Positions 7,746 to 16,187 of a stretch of 59,499 nt of DNA are shown piece by piece. Within the stretch, counting starts at the first letter, position 1; the number at the start of each line of letters is the position of its first letter. Both the position numbers and the translations under genes were made by a program. The notes under the pieces are model-generated. The model saw only the letters and a list, made by a program, of their open reading frames with translations. It was not told where the DNA came from and ran no database searches. This stretch comes from Alphaproteobacteria bacterium. Lineage in GTDB: Bacteria > Pseudomonadota > Alphaproteobacteria > JAJFFI01. The stretch lies in the NCBI GenBank assembly GCA_030066595.1, contig JASJBI010000057.1, positions 104,021 to 163,519 of the forward strand. Direction: 5' to 3'.

Positions 7746-8576
7746 GTGCGTTTGGCGCTCTGCAACGAGGTTCTGAGACCGATGCCGTTTGCGGCGCAGT
7801 GCGACTTCGCTGCCGCGCTCGGCTTTGACGGCCTCGAGCTCGCGCCGTTCACCCTGTCCGACGAGCCGCATCGCCTGCCGGCGGAAGCGCGCGAAGAGAT
7901 GCGCCAACAGGCCGAACAGGCCGGGCTTCAGATTACGAGCCTCCATTGGCTGTTGCTGACGCCGAAGGGCCTCTCGGTGACGTCTCCGGATGCAGAGGTC
8001 CGGCGCCAGACGCTCGAGGTGCTGCATGGGCTCGTCCAGCTCTGCGCGGACCTCGGCGGGTCGGTGCTCGTGCACGGCTCGCCGGCGCAACGCAGCGTTC
8101 CCGAGGGCGCGACCTGGGACGAGGCCTATGCCCGCGCGCGGGAGATCTTCGCCGCGGTGGCGTCGGCCGCGGCGGCGGCGGGCGTGACCTACTGCATCGA
8201 ACCCCTGGCGCGGAACGAGACCAACTTCATCAACTCGCTGGCCGAGGCGGGGGCGTTGATCGACGACATCGGCAGCCCCGCGTTCCGTACCATGATCGAT
8301 ACCAGCGCGGCCGGACAGGCCGAAACCGAGAGCGTGCCGGACCTGATCCGTCAATGGTGGCCCACCGGCAAGATCGCGCACATCCAGCTCAATGACACCA
8401 ACCGCCGGGCGCCGGGCCAGGGAGACGATGACTTCGTCGCCATCCTCGCCGCCCTCGACGAGGTCGGGTACGACCGTGTCGCCGCGGTCGAGCCTTTCGT
8501 CTACGAGCCCGACGGACCCACGACCGCGGCGCGGGCGATCGGCTTCCTGCGCGGTATCCAAGAGGCGCTGGCGTGA
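7746..8576 (+). CDS. Sugar phosphate isomerase/epimerase (TIM barrel)
   Basis: A 276-residue cytoplasmic protein of the xylose-isomerase-like/AP-endonuclease-2 TIM-barrel family. Typical pieces are FDGLELAPF, ITSLHWLL, SVLVHGSPAQ, YCIEPLARNETNFINS, RTMIDTSAAG, IAHIQLNDTNRRAPGQGD and VAAVEPFVYEP; the Glu, Asp, His and Glu residues in these strands would bind the catalytic metal. I prefer the GTG at 7746 to the one at 7734, because AAGGTGG at 7731-7737 is then placed eight bases upstream. First gene of the catabolic operon; it overlaps the next gene by four bases (GTGA). Substrate unknown, probably a sugar or sugar-acid derivative. Confidence 0.88.
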   Translation: MRLALCNEVLRPMPFAAQCDFAAALGFDGLELAPFTLSDEPHRLPAEAREEMRQQAEQAGLQITSLHWLLLTPKGLSVTSPDAEVRRQTLEVLHGLVQLCADLGGSVLVHGSPAQRSVPEGATWDEAYARAREIFAAVASAAAAAGVTYCIEPLARNETNFINSLAEAGALIDDIGSPAFRTMIDTSAAGQAETESVPDLIRQWWPTGKIAHIQLNDTNRRAPGQGDDDFVAILAALDEVGYDRVAAVEPFVYEPDGPTTAARAIGFLRGIQEALA

Positions 8577-10030
8577 CGGCGCCGCGCCTGCAGGTCCTGG
8601 AGGTCGAGCTTCGCGAACGGCCGGTCCACCTGCGCCTGCCGTTCAAGTTCGGCGTCGTGACCTTGAGCGAGGCGCCCCAGGCCTTCGTGCGGGCCCGCGT
8701 GCGGCTCGAGGACGGGCGGGAGGCCCGGGGCCGGACGGCTGAGCTGATGGTGCCGAAATGGTTCGACAAGGACCCGGATCTCAGCAACGCGGACAACTTC
8801 GATCAGTTGCGGGGCGCGCTGCATCGCGCCGCCGAGACCTACGTGGGCAGCGAGGCGCCGACGACCGCCTTCGGCCTCTCCGCCGGCAGCTATGACGCAC
8901 TCGTGCGACATGCAGGCGAGGCGGGTCTCAATCCGCTGGCCGCGGCGTTCGGGCCGGCGGTGCTCGACAAGGCTGTGCTCGACGCGCTGTGCCGGGCTCT
9001 CGGCGTCTCTTTCCAAGCGGCGGTCCGCGGCAATCTCGTCGGCCTCGAGGTCGAGCCGCTGGCCCCGGATCTGTCGGGCTTCGATCTCGACGGCTTTCTG
9101 CGCGGTCTCGCGCCGGCAACAACGATCCATGCGCGCCATACCGTGGGCATGGCCGATCCGTTGACGGCGGCGGATCAGGCGGAGACGGGGCGTGTCGACG
9201 ACGGCCTGCCGGAGACGCTCGAAGAGGTGATCGACGCCTACGGCCACCGCTACTTCAAGATCAAGGTGGGCGGCGCGCTGGCCGAGGATCTCGAGCGCCT
9301 CGCGGCGATTGCCGCCGTGCTCGACCCGCTGGTCGGCGACTACGTCGTCACGCTCGACGGCAACGAGCAATTCGACGATGTCGACGGTATCCTCGAGTTG
9401 TGGCGGGCCATGGCGGCGGATCCCGCCCTTTCGCGGCTCTGCGGCGCCGTCCGGTTCATCGAGCAGCCGATCAAGCGGGCCGTCGCCCTGGACTGCGACG
9501 TGCGCGCGCTGGCCGCGCACCGTCCGGTGATCATCGACGAGTCCGATGGCGAGATCGACGCCTTCCTCAGGGCCCGGGATCTCGGCTATGCGGGTGTCTC
9601 CAGCAAGACCTGCAAGGGGCTCTACAAGTCCATGCTGAACGCGGCGCGCTGCCGGATGTGGAACACCGAAGCCGGGCGCGAGGGATTCTTTCTGTCGGGC
9701 GAGGACCTGACCTGCCAGGCGGGCATCGCCGTGCAGCAGGACCTCGCGCTGGTCGCCCTCCTGGGGATCGATCACGTCGAGCGCAACGGCCACCACTACG
9801 TCAAAGGCATGGCCGGCGCATCCGAAGGCGAGCAGAGCCGGTTCATCGACGCCCATCCGGACCTCTACACCATGCTCGACGGCCAGGCTGTGCTTCGGAT
9901 CGAGCAGGGCGACATCGCGCTGGGCTCGCTCGACTGTCCGGGCTACGCCGTCGCGGCCGAGCCGGACTGGACAAGCATGGACGCAATGAAGCGACCGGAG
10001 GCGCCGGCCGGGCGCCGCATCTCCGCATGA
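8573..10030 (+). CDS. Enolase-superfamily dehydratase/racemase-like protein
   Basis: A 485-residue protein of the mandelate-racemase/muconate-lactonizing branch of the enolase superfamily. The barrel residues can be placed: K229-x-K231 (FKIKVGG), D262 in LDGNEQ, E297 in FIEQP, D322 in IIDESD and K345 in SSKTCKG, matching the usual metal-binding and acid/base positions. These enzymes remove the proton alpha to a carboxylate and then dehydrate or racemise. The protein is about 100 residues longer than the usual 360-400, mostly in the first half. The GTG start overlaps the isomerase stop, so translation is coupled. It could be a sugar-acid dehydratase. Confidence 0.85.
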   Translation: MTAPRLQVLEVELRERPVHLRLPFKFGVVTLSEAPQAFVRARVRLEDGREARGRTAELMVPKWFDKDPDLSNADNFDQLRGALHRAAETYVGSEAPTTAFGLSAGSYDALVRHAGEAGLNPLAAAFGPAVLDKAVLDALCRALGVSFQAAVRGNLVGLEVEPLAPDLSGFDLDGFLRGLAPATTIHARHTVGMADPLTAADQAETGRVDDGLPETLEEVIDAYGHRYFKIKVGGALAEDLERLAAIAAVLDPLVGDYVVTLDGNEQFDDVDGILELWRAMAADPALSRLCGAVRFIEQPIKRAVALDCDVRALAAHRPVIIDESDGEIDAFLRARDLGYAGVSSKTCKGLYKSMLNAARCRMWNTEAGREGFFLSGEDLTCQAGIAVQQDLALVALLGIDHVERNGHHYVKGMAGASEGEQSRFIDAHPDLYTMLDGQAVLRIEQGDIALGSLDCPGYAVAAEPDWTSMDAMKRPEAPAGRRISA

Positions 10031-10048
10031 TCAGGAAGGGGACAAGAT

Positions 10049-11200
10049 ATGGCTGAGCGGCGGCTCGGAGTCATCATGAGCGGCGTGACCGGGCGCATGG
10101 GTATGACCCAACACCTGATCCGTTCGATCCTCGCGATCCGCCAGCAGGGGGGCGTGGCGCTCGCGAGCGGAGAGCGGGTCATGCCGGACCCGATCTTGGT
10201 CGGCCGCAACGCCGACAAGGTCGAGCGTCTGGCCAATGCGCACGGCATCGCCCGCTGGACCACGGACCTGGACGCCGCGCTCGCGGACCCCGAGGACGAG
10301 CTGTTCTTCGACGCGGCGACCACCGCGCTGCGCGCCGATCTGCTGATCCGGGCGATGGAGGCGGGCAAGCACGTCTATTGCGAAAAGCCGGTCGCCGAGA
10401 CGCTCGAGGACGCGCTCCGGGTGGTGCGCAAGGCTGAGGAGACCGGGCGCAAGAACGGCATCGTGCACGACAAGCTGTCGCTGCCGGGGCTGATCAAGCT
10501 CAAGCGCCTGCGCGATTCCGGATTCTTCGGCCGCATCCTGTCCGTGCGGGGCGAGTTCGGCTACTGGGTCTTCGAGGGCGACTGGACGCCGGCCCAGCGG
10601 CCGAGCTGGAACTACCGCAAGGCGGACGGCGGCGGCATCATCCTCGACATGCTCTGCCACTGGCGCTACGTGCTCGACAATGTCGTCGCGCCGGTCAAGA
10701 GCGTGAGCTGCCTGGGCGCGAACCACATCCCCGAACGCTGGGACGAGCAGGGCGGTCGCTACGACGCGGACGCCGACGACGCCGCCTACGCGACCTTCGA
10801 GCTCGAGGGCGGCATCGTCGCGCAGATCAACAGCTCTTGGTGTGTGCGTGTGCGGCGCGACGATCTGGTGACCTTCCAGGTCGACGGCACCCATGGCTCG
10901 GCGGTCGCGGGCCTGCACCGCTGCTTCAGCCAGCCGCGGACGAACACGCCCAAGCCCGTCTGGAACCCGGACGAGCCGCAGCCTCTGAACTTCTTCGACC
11001 ATTGGCAGGAGGTGCCGGACAACCAAGCCTTCGAGAACGGCTTCAAGGCCCAGTGGGAGGGCTTCATCCGGCACCTCTGCGAGGACGGGCCGTGGACCTA
11101 CACGCTGAGGGAGGGTGCCAAGGGCGTGCAACTGGCGGAACTGGGAATGCGGAGCTGGGCCGAACGGCGCTGGCTGGACGTGCCCGAACTGGAGGTTTGA
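10049..11200 (+). CDS. Gfo/Idh/MocA family NAD(P)-dependent oxidoreductase
   Basis: A 383-residue cytoplasmic dehydrogenase. It opens with a Rossmann strand and glycine-rich turn (RRLGVIMSGVTGRMG), and has the family motif EKPVAE with K113, which lies by the nicotinamide and the substrate hydroxyl. The C-terminal substrate domain follows (GGGIILDMLCHWRYVLDNV holds the usual Asp/His pair). Family members oxidise or reduce hydroxyls of sugars, inositols and sugar acids. It follows the enolase-superfamily gene by 18 bases. In the operon it would supply the redox step on a polyol or sugar-acid substrate. Confidence 0.93.
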   Translation: MAERRLGVIMSGVTGRMGMTQHLIRSILAIRQQGGVALASGERVMPDPILVGRNADKVERLANAHGIARWTTDLDAALADPEDELFFDAATTALRADLLIRAMEAGKHVYCEKPVAETLEDALRVVRKAEETGRKNGIVHDKLSLPGLIKLKRLRDSGFFGRILSVRGEFGYWVFEGDWTPAQRPSWNYRKADGGGIILDMLCHWRYVLDNVVAPVKSVSCLGANHIPERWDEQGGRYDADADDAAYATFELEGGIVAQINSSWCVRVRRDDLVTFQVDGTHGSAVAGLHRCFSQPRTNTPKPVWNPDEPQPLNFFDHWQEVPDNQAFENGFKAQWEGFIRHLCEDGPWTYTLREGAKGVQLAELGMRSWAERRWLDVPELEV

Positions 11201-11204
11201 GAGC

Positions 11205-11558
11205 ATGACGGAGAAACGCTATCGCATCGCCCATCTGGCCGATCTGCCGGGCACGCCCTGTCCCTGCGGCGTGGCCCGCCGCGCGTTTGCGGACGATCCC
11301 GACAACGACGTGGCGAGCGTGCATCTCACCGACATCCACAGCGACGCCGAGACCCACTTTCACAAGCAGATGACCGAGATCTATGTGATCCTCGAGGGCG
11401 AGGGGCATATGGAGCTGGACGGCGAGCGCGTGCCGGTCAAGCCGTTGACGACGGTGATGATCAAGCCTGGCTGTCGGCACCGGGCGGTCGGCCGCATGCG
11501 CATTCTGAACATTCCCGTGCCGCCCTTCGACGCGGCGGACGAGTGGGTCGTGTCATGA
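11205..11558 (+). CDS. Cupin-domain protein
   Basis: A 117-residue single-domain cupin. Motif 1 is ETHFHKQMTEIYVILEGEG (two His and one Glu as metal ligands) and motif 2 is MIKPGCRHRAVGRM with the third His. Small cupins of this kind in sugar-acid operons act as isomerases, lyases or mutarotases, but none of these can be chosen here. I chose the ATG at 11205, four bases after the dehydrogenase stop, with GGAGG at 11191-11195. The stop overlaps the next start (ATGA). Confidence 0.88.
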   Translation: MTEKRYRIAHLADLPGTPCPCGVARRAFADDPDNDVASVHLTDIHSDAETHFHKQMTEIYVILEGEGHMELDGERVPVKPLTTVMIKPGCRHRAVGRMRILNIPVPPFDAADEWVVS

Positions 11559-12721
11559 GCGAGGTGGTGCTGCCCATGGCGGATGGCCGCCTGGAGAGCT
11601 ATCGGACGGGGCCGGTGCGCGCGTTCGAGACCGCGGTCAACGGCGATCTGCCGCGTATCGCCTTTGCCGCCGCCCATGTGGTCGCCGATCCCCTGGCGGA
11701 TTGCGACCCCTGGCTCGACGCGCCGATCGACTGGGACGCGACCCTGGCCTACCGGCGCTATCTCTGGTCCCTCGGCCTCGGCGTCGCCGAGGCGATGGAC
11801 ACCGCCCAGCGGGGCATGGGCCTCGACTGGCCGACCTCGCTCGAGCTGATCAAGCGCTCGGTCGCCGCCGCCGCGGACGCGCCGGGCACGCCGCTGATCG
11901 CCTGCGGCGCGGGCACCGACCACCTGGCGCCGGACCCGGATCTGACCCTCGAGGCGGTGATCGCGGCCTATGAGGAGCAATGCGGGGCGGTCGAGGCCGC
12001 CGGCGGCCGCATCATTTTGATGGCCAGCCGGGCGCTGGCCGCCTGCGCCCGTTCACCCGACGACTACCGCTCGGTCTATGGCCGCATCCTCGGCCAAGTG
12101 CGCGCGCCCGTGATCATCCACTGGCTCGGCGAGATGTTCGACCCGGCCTTGGCCGGGTACTGGGGCCATGACGACCACATGCAGGCGATGGAGGTCTGCC
12201 TGGACGTCATCGCCGCGCACGCGGACAAGGTGGACGGCATCAAAATCTCGCTGCTCGATGCCGAGAAGGAGATCGCGATGCGCCGCCGTCTGCCACCGGG
12301 CGTGCGTATGTACACCGGCGACGACTTCAACTATCCGGATCTGATCGCCGGCGACGCGGAGGGCGCCTCGGACGCCCTGCTTGGCATCTTCGATGCGATC
12401 GCCCCGGCCGCGAGCGCGGCGCTGGCCGCCATGGCGCGTCAGGACATGGCCGGCTATCACGCGATGCTGGCGCCGACGGTGCCGCTCTCGCGGCACATCT
12501 TTCGCGCGCCGACCCGCTTCTACAAGACTGGCGTCGTGTTCATGGCCTATCTGAACGGGCACCAGGACCATTTCGTCATGGTCGGCGGCCAGGAGAGCGC
12601 GCGCTCGGCGCAGCATCTGGCCGAGCTGTTCCGCCTCGCGGACGCGGCGGGCCTGTTGCGCGACCCCGAGCGGGCGTCGCGCCGCATGGCGAACGTCATG
12701 GCCACGCACGGGATCGCCTGA
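11555..12721 (+). CDS. DUF993 family protein, DHDPS/aldolase-like TIM barrel
   Basis: A 388-residue cytoplasmic protein that I recognise as DUF993, a family related to the dihydrodipicolinate-synthase class of TIM-barrel aldolases. K230 in the strand VDGIKISLLD is placed like the Schiff-base lysine of that class. Other family-like pieces are LGVAEAMDTAQRGMGLDWP, ARAPVIIHWLGEMFDPALAG and FNYPDLIAGD. The ATG overlaps the cupin stop (ATGA) and its own stop shares one base with the next start, so it is tightly coupled to the operon. A retro-aldol cleavage of the processed sugar-acid would fit; this is inference. Confidence 0.85.
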   Translation: MSEVVLPMADGRLESYRTGPVRAFETAVNGDLPRIAFAAAHVVADPLADCDPWLDAPIDWDATLAYRRYLWSLGLGVAEAMDTAQRGMGLDWPTSLELIKRSVAAAADAPGTPLIACGAGTDHLAPDPDLTLEAVIAAYEEQCGAVEAAGGRIILMASRALAACARSPDDYRSVYGRILGQVRAPVIIHWLGEMFDPALAGYWGHDDHMQAMEVCLDVIAAHADKVDGIKISLLDAEKEIAMRRRLPPGVRMYTGDDFNYPDLIAGDAEGASDALLGIFDAIAPAASAALAAMARQDMAGYHAMLAPTVPLSRHIFRAPTRFYKTGVVFMAYLNGHQDHFVMVGGQESARSAQHLAELFRLADAAGLLRDPERASRRMANVMATHGIA

Positions 12722-13548
12722 TGGACCCGGTGACGCCCGCGCGGCTCTCGCTCAACACCGCGACCGTGCGCGAACAGTGGAACCTGCGCGAGTGCATCGA
12801 GGGCTGCGCCCGGCACGGCATCGGCGGCATTTCGCCCTGGCGCGACAAGCTCGCCGAATGCGGCGTCGACGAGGCGGCGCGGCTGATCGCCGACCACGGT
12901 CTGACCGTTACGGGTCTCTGCCGGGGCGGCCTGTTCCCGGCCGCGGACGCCGCCGGCCGTCAGGCCGCGCTCGACGACAACCGGCGGGCTTTGGACGAGG
13001 CGCTGGCGCTCGGCGCGCGCTGTCTGATCCTGGTGGCCGGCGGACTGCCCGAAGGGTCGAAGGACATCGCCGACGCGCGCGCCCAGGTGCGCGACGGCAT
13101 AGCCGCCCTGTTGGACCACGCGCGGCCGGCCGGCATGCCGTTGGCCATCGAGCCGCTGCATCCGATGTACGCCGCGGGCCGCGCCTGCGTGAACACGCTG
13201 AAGCAGGCCAACGATCTCTGCGACGCGCTCGGTCAGGGCGTCGGCGTCGCGGTCGACGTGTATCACGTCTGGTGGGACCCGGAGCTGGAATACGAGATCC
13301 TGCGCGCCGGCAAGGACCGCCTCTTGGCCTTTCATGTCTGCGACTGGCTCGAGCCGACCCGCGACATGCTGCTCGACCGGGGGATGATGGGCGACGGCGT
13401 GGTCGACATCCCGCGCATCCGCGGCTGGATGGAGGCCGCCGGCTACCATGGTTTCGCCGAGGTCGAGATTTTCTCCGCCGAAACCTGGTGGAAGAAGCCC
13501 GCCGACGAGGTGCTGGCCACCTGCGTCGAGCGGCTGAGCTTCGTTTGA
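12721..13548 (+). CDS. Sugar phosphate isomerase/epimerase (second copy type)
   Basis: A 275-residue TIM-barrel protein of the same broad family as the first gene of the operon but clearly not a recent duplicate. Visible barrel strands are GIGGISPWRDKLAE, VTGLCRGGLFPA, CLILVAGGLPEGSKD, LAIEPLHPMYAA, GVAVDVYHVWWDPELE, LLAFHVCDWLEPT and FAEVEIFS, carrying the Glu/Asp/His/Glu metal set. The start shares one base with the DUF993 stop. It would isomerise or epimerise an intermediate or the aldolase product. Likely last of the tightly coupled genes, since about 100 bases separate it from the dehydrogenase downstream. Confidence 0.88.
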   Translation: MDPVTPARLSLNTATVREQWNLRECIEGCARHGIGGISPWRDKLAECGVDEAARLIADHGLTVTGLCRGGLFPAADAAGRQAALDDNRRALDEALALGARCLILVAGGLPEGSKDIADARAQVRDGIAALLDHARPAGMPLAIEPLHPMYAAGRACVNTLKQANDLCDALGQGVGVAVDVYHVWWDPELEYEILRAGKDRLLAFHVCDWLEPTRDMLLDRGMMGDGVVDIPRIRGWMEAAGYHGFAEVEIFSAETWWKKPADEVLATCVERLSFV

Positions 13549-13653
13549 GCGGGCCCGTCTGCATTTGCGGGATGAGCTCGGGTCCCTCGTTGGTCAATCG
13601 AGAGGGGGGCAGGGACTCCGCTGCCGCGATCGCAAAGCTGCACGAGGCTGTGG

Positions 13654-14754
13654 ATGACTGATCTGCCGGTTGCCATGCGTGCGGTCGTGCTCATCGGGCA
13701 TGGCGGGCTCGACAGGCTCGCCTTTCGGGAGGACTGGCCGGTGCCCGAGCCGGGCCCGAACGAGGTCCTGATCAAGGTCCATGCCTGCGGCCTGAACAAC
13801 ACCGACGTGAACACGCGGACCGCCTGGTATTCGAAGGACGTCTCGGAGGGGACCACCGGAAGCGCGCCCGCAGAAGCCAGCGACGACGACAGCAGCTGGG
13901 GCGGTGCCGCCATCCGCTTTCCCCGCGTTCAGGGCGCCGACGTTTGCGGCACGGTCGTTGCGGCCGGCTCTGCCGCAGGCGCCGGCTTGGTCGGCCGGCG
14001 CGTCCTGGCCGACCCTTGGCTGCGCGATTGGGACCAGCCGCTCGATCTCGACAAGTGCGGCTATTTCGGCTCCGAGTGCGACGGCGGATTCGCCGACTAC
14101 ACCAAGGCCGATATCCGCAACGTCCATCCCGTGGAGAGCGGGCTGTCCGACGCGGAGCTGGCGACGTTCGCCACCTCCTCCATCACGGCCGAGAACATGT
14201 TGAACCGCGCCCGCGTTGACGTCGGCGATGTCCTGCTCATCCCCGGCGCCTCGGGCGGGGTCGGATCCGCGCTCATCCAACTGGCCAAGCGGCGCGGCGC
14301 CAAGACCATTGCCATGTGCGGCGCGTCCAAGGCGGAGGCGGTGTCGGCGATCGGGCCGGATGCCGTGGTGCCACGCGCGCCGCGCGACCTCAAGGCGGCC
14401 ATCCGCGATGCGGTCGGCCGGGATACTGTCACCGTCGTTGCCGACGTCGTCGGCGGCGAGATGTGGCCGCACTTCATCGATGTGCTCGCGCGCGGCGGCC
14501 GATATACCTGTTCCGGCGCCATCGCGGGGCCGATCGTCGAGCTTGATCTCAGAACCTTCTACCTGCGTGACCTGACCTTCACAGGCGCGACCATCGTGCC
14601 TCCGGGCGTCTTTGCCGACCTCGTCACCTACATCGAGCGCGGCGAGATCAGACCGCTCCTGGCCGCCACCTATCCCTTGGCGGATCTGGTCAAGGCCCAG
14701 GAAGCCTTTCTCGCCAAGCGTCACGTCGGCAATATCGTCGTGACGATGGCCTAG
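13654..14754 (+). CDS. MDR-family alcohol dehydrogenase/quinone-reductase-like protein
   Basis: A 366-residue medium-chain dehydrogenase/reductase. The N-terminal domain has VLIKVHACGLNNTDVNTR and QGADVCGTVVAAG; the nucleotide domain has LLIPGASGGVGSALIQLA, a typical NADP-binding turn. The Gly-His-Glu of zinc alcohol dehydrogenases is replaced in the catalytic region (QGAD), which suggests a zinc-free enzyme. ATG at 13654, six bases after GAGG. Same strand as the catabolic operon but with a 105-base gap, so it may be its last gene or have its own signals. Confidence 0.88.
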   Translation: MTDLPVAMRAVVLIGHGGLDRLAFREDWPVPEPGPNEVLIKVHACGLNNTDVNTRTAWYSKDVSEGTTGSAPAEASDDDSSWGGAAIRFPRVQGADVCGTVVAAGSAAGAGLVGRRVLADPWLRDWDQPLDLDKCGYFGSECDGGFADYTKADIRNVHPVESGLSDAELATFATSSITAENMLNRARVDVGDVLLIPGASGGVGSALIQLAKRRGAKTIAMCGASKAEAVSAIGPDAVVPRAPRDLKAAIRDAVGRDTVTVVADVVGGEMWPHFIDVLARGGRYTCSGAIAGPIVELDLRTFYLRDLTFTGATIVPPGVFADLVTYIERGEIRPLLAATYPLADLVKAQEAFLAKRHVGNIVVTMA

Positions 14755-14926
14755 GGCGGGCCGGGCCGGCGGTGGCTCCATCCTCCTCTCTCGGCCCTCC
14801 TGGACGGCATTTGGCTCGCGCCGGATCCCAAACCCGTCTTGTGAAGAGCCGAGTTCCAAATCGACATGCCGCGGATTTGGCGCTATCCAACGACGTGACG
14901 GCACAAAATCCTCGCGGTTCTTCCCG

Positions 14927-16126
14927 ATGAAACCTCTCGCGCATCTCACCATGCTGGACCTGACGCACATGCTGTCCGGACCCTATGCCGGCATGGTCCT
15001 GGCGGATCTGGGCGCGCATACGATCAAGGTGGAGCCAGTCGGGACGGGCGAGGGCACGCGGCGGCTGCTGGAGCAGGACCCCAAGCATTCGATCCACGGC
15101 ATGGGCGCCTATTTCCTCACCTTGAACCGCAACAAGGAGAGCGTCTGCATTGATCTGAAACGACCGGAGGGGCGGGAAGTCTTCTACGACCTGGTACGCA
15201 AGGTGGACATCGTGCTCGACAACTTCTCGGCCGGCGTCACCGAGCGGCTGGCCATCGACCACGCGTCACTGGCCATGGTCAATCCGAGGATCATCACCTG
15301 TTCGGTCACAGGCTTCGGGCAGACCGGTCCCGAGCCCAACCGCCCCGCGTTCGACGTGGTCGCCCAGGGCATGGGCGGCGGCATGTCGATCACCGGCACC
15401 GAGGAGTCCGGACCGACCCGGGCCGGCATTCCGATCGGCGATCTGGGCGGCGGCCTGTTCGGGGTCATCGGGGTGCTGAGCGCGGTGGCGGCGCGGGAGC
15501 AGACCGGGCGCGGCCAGCATGTGGACATCTCCATGCTGGACGCCCAGATCTCGCTGCTCAACTACATCGCCACCATGTATTTCCTGTCCGGCGAGAACCC
15601 GCGCCCGGAAGGCAACGGACACGTCGCGCACGTGCCCTACAACACCTTCCGCACCAAGACGCGCCACATCATCATTGCCGTGATCGTCGATTCCTTCTGG
15701 GACGCGCTGGTCGAGGCCCTCGACGACGACGATCTGCGCAAGCCCGAATACCGCCTACAGCCGGGCCGCTTCGCCGACCGGGATTTCATCAACGGGCGAG
15801 TGCAGGCTCATCTCGAAACCGAGAGCTGCGAGCACTGGCTCGAGGTCCTGAAGGAGGCGCGCGTTCCCGCGGCGCCGGTCAACGAGCTTTCGCACGCGCT
15901 CAACGATCCCCAGGTGCTGGCCCGGGACATGGTGGTCCAGGTCGCCCATCCGGACGGGCCGACGACGAAGATGCCGGGCAACCCGGTGAAGCTTTCCGAC
16001 ACGGCGACCCAATCCTACAGCCCGCCGCCGCTGGTCGGGCAGCACACGGATCGGGTCTTGGCGGAACTGCTGGACTATGACGCCGGGACGATCGCCCGGC
16101 TGCGCGCCGACCGGGTCGTAGGCTGA
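14927..16126 (+). CDS. Class III CoA-transferase (CaiB/BaiF family)
   Basis: A 399-residue CoA-transferase. Diagnostic segments are LDLTHMLSGPYAGMVLADLGAHTIKVEP, LNRNKESVCIDLKRPEG, DIVLDNFSAGVTERL and SVTGFGQTGP. The Asp near residue 143 in AFDVVAQGMGG is the probable nucleophile that forms an aspartyl-CoA intermediate. Enzymes of this class move CoA between carboxylic acids. It stands alone between the MDR gene and a convergent gene, so its acid substrate cannot be inferred. Length is normal for the family. Confidence 0.92.
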   Translation: MKPLAHLTMLDLTHMLSGPYAGMVLADLGAHTIKVEPVGTGEGTRRLLEQDPKHSIHGMGAYFLTLNRNKESVCIDLKRPEGREVFYDLVRKVDIVLDNFSAGVTERLAIDHASLAMVNPRIITCSVTGFGQTGPEPNRPAFDVVAQGMGGGMSITGTEESGPTRAGIPIGDLGGGLFGVIGVLSAVAAREQTGRGQHVDISMLDAQISLLNYIATMYFLSGENPRPEGNGHVAHVPYNTFRTKTRHIIIAVIVDSFWDALVEALDDDDLRKPEYRLQPGRFADRDFINGRVQAHLETESCEHWLEVLKEARVPAAPVNELSHALNDPQVLARDMVVQVAHPDGPTTKMPGNPVKLSDTATQSYSPPPLVGQHTDRVLAELLDYDAGTIARLRADRVVG

Positions 16127-16155
16127 TCCCCGATCATGCTCTCGTAGCGCGAGGC

Positions 16156-16179
16156 GGGCGGGGCCCAGCGGCCCCGCCC
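16156..16179. terminator. Bidirectional hairpin between convergent genes
   Basis: GGGCGGGGCC at 16156-16165 and GGCCCCGCCC at 16170-16179 form a perfect 10-bp stem with a four-base loop. It lies between the CoA-transferase and the convergent hydrolase gene. No long T-run follows on either side. Confidence 0.55.
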
Positions 16180-16187
16180 ACGCACAT

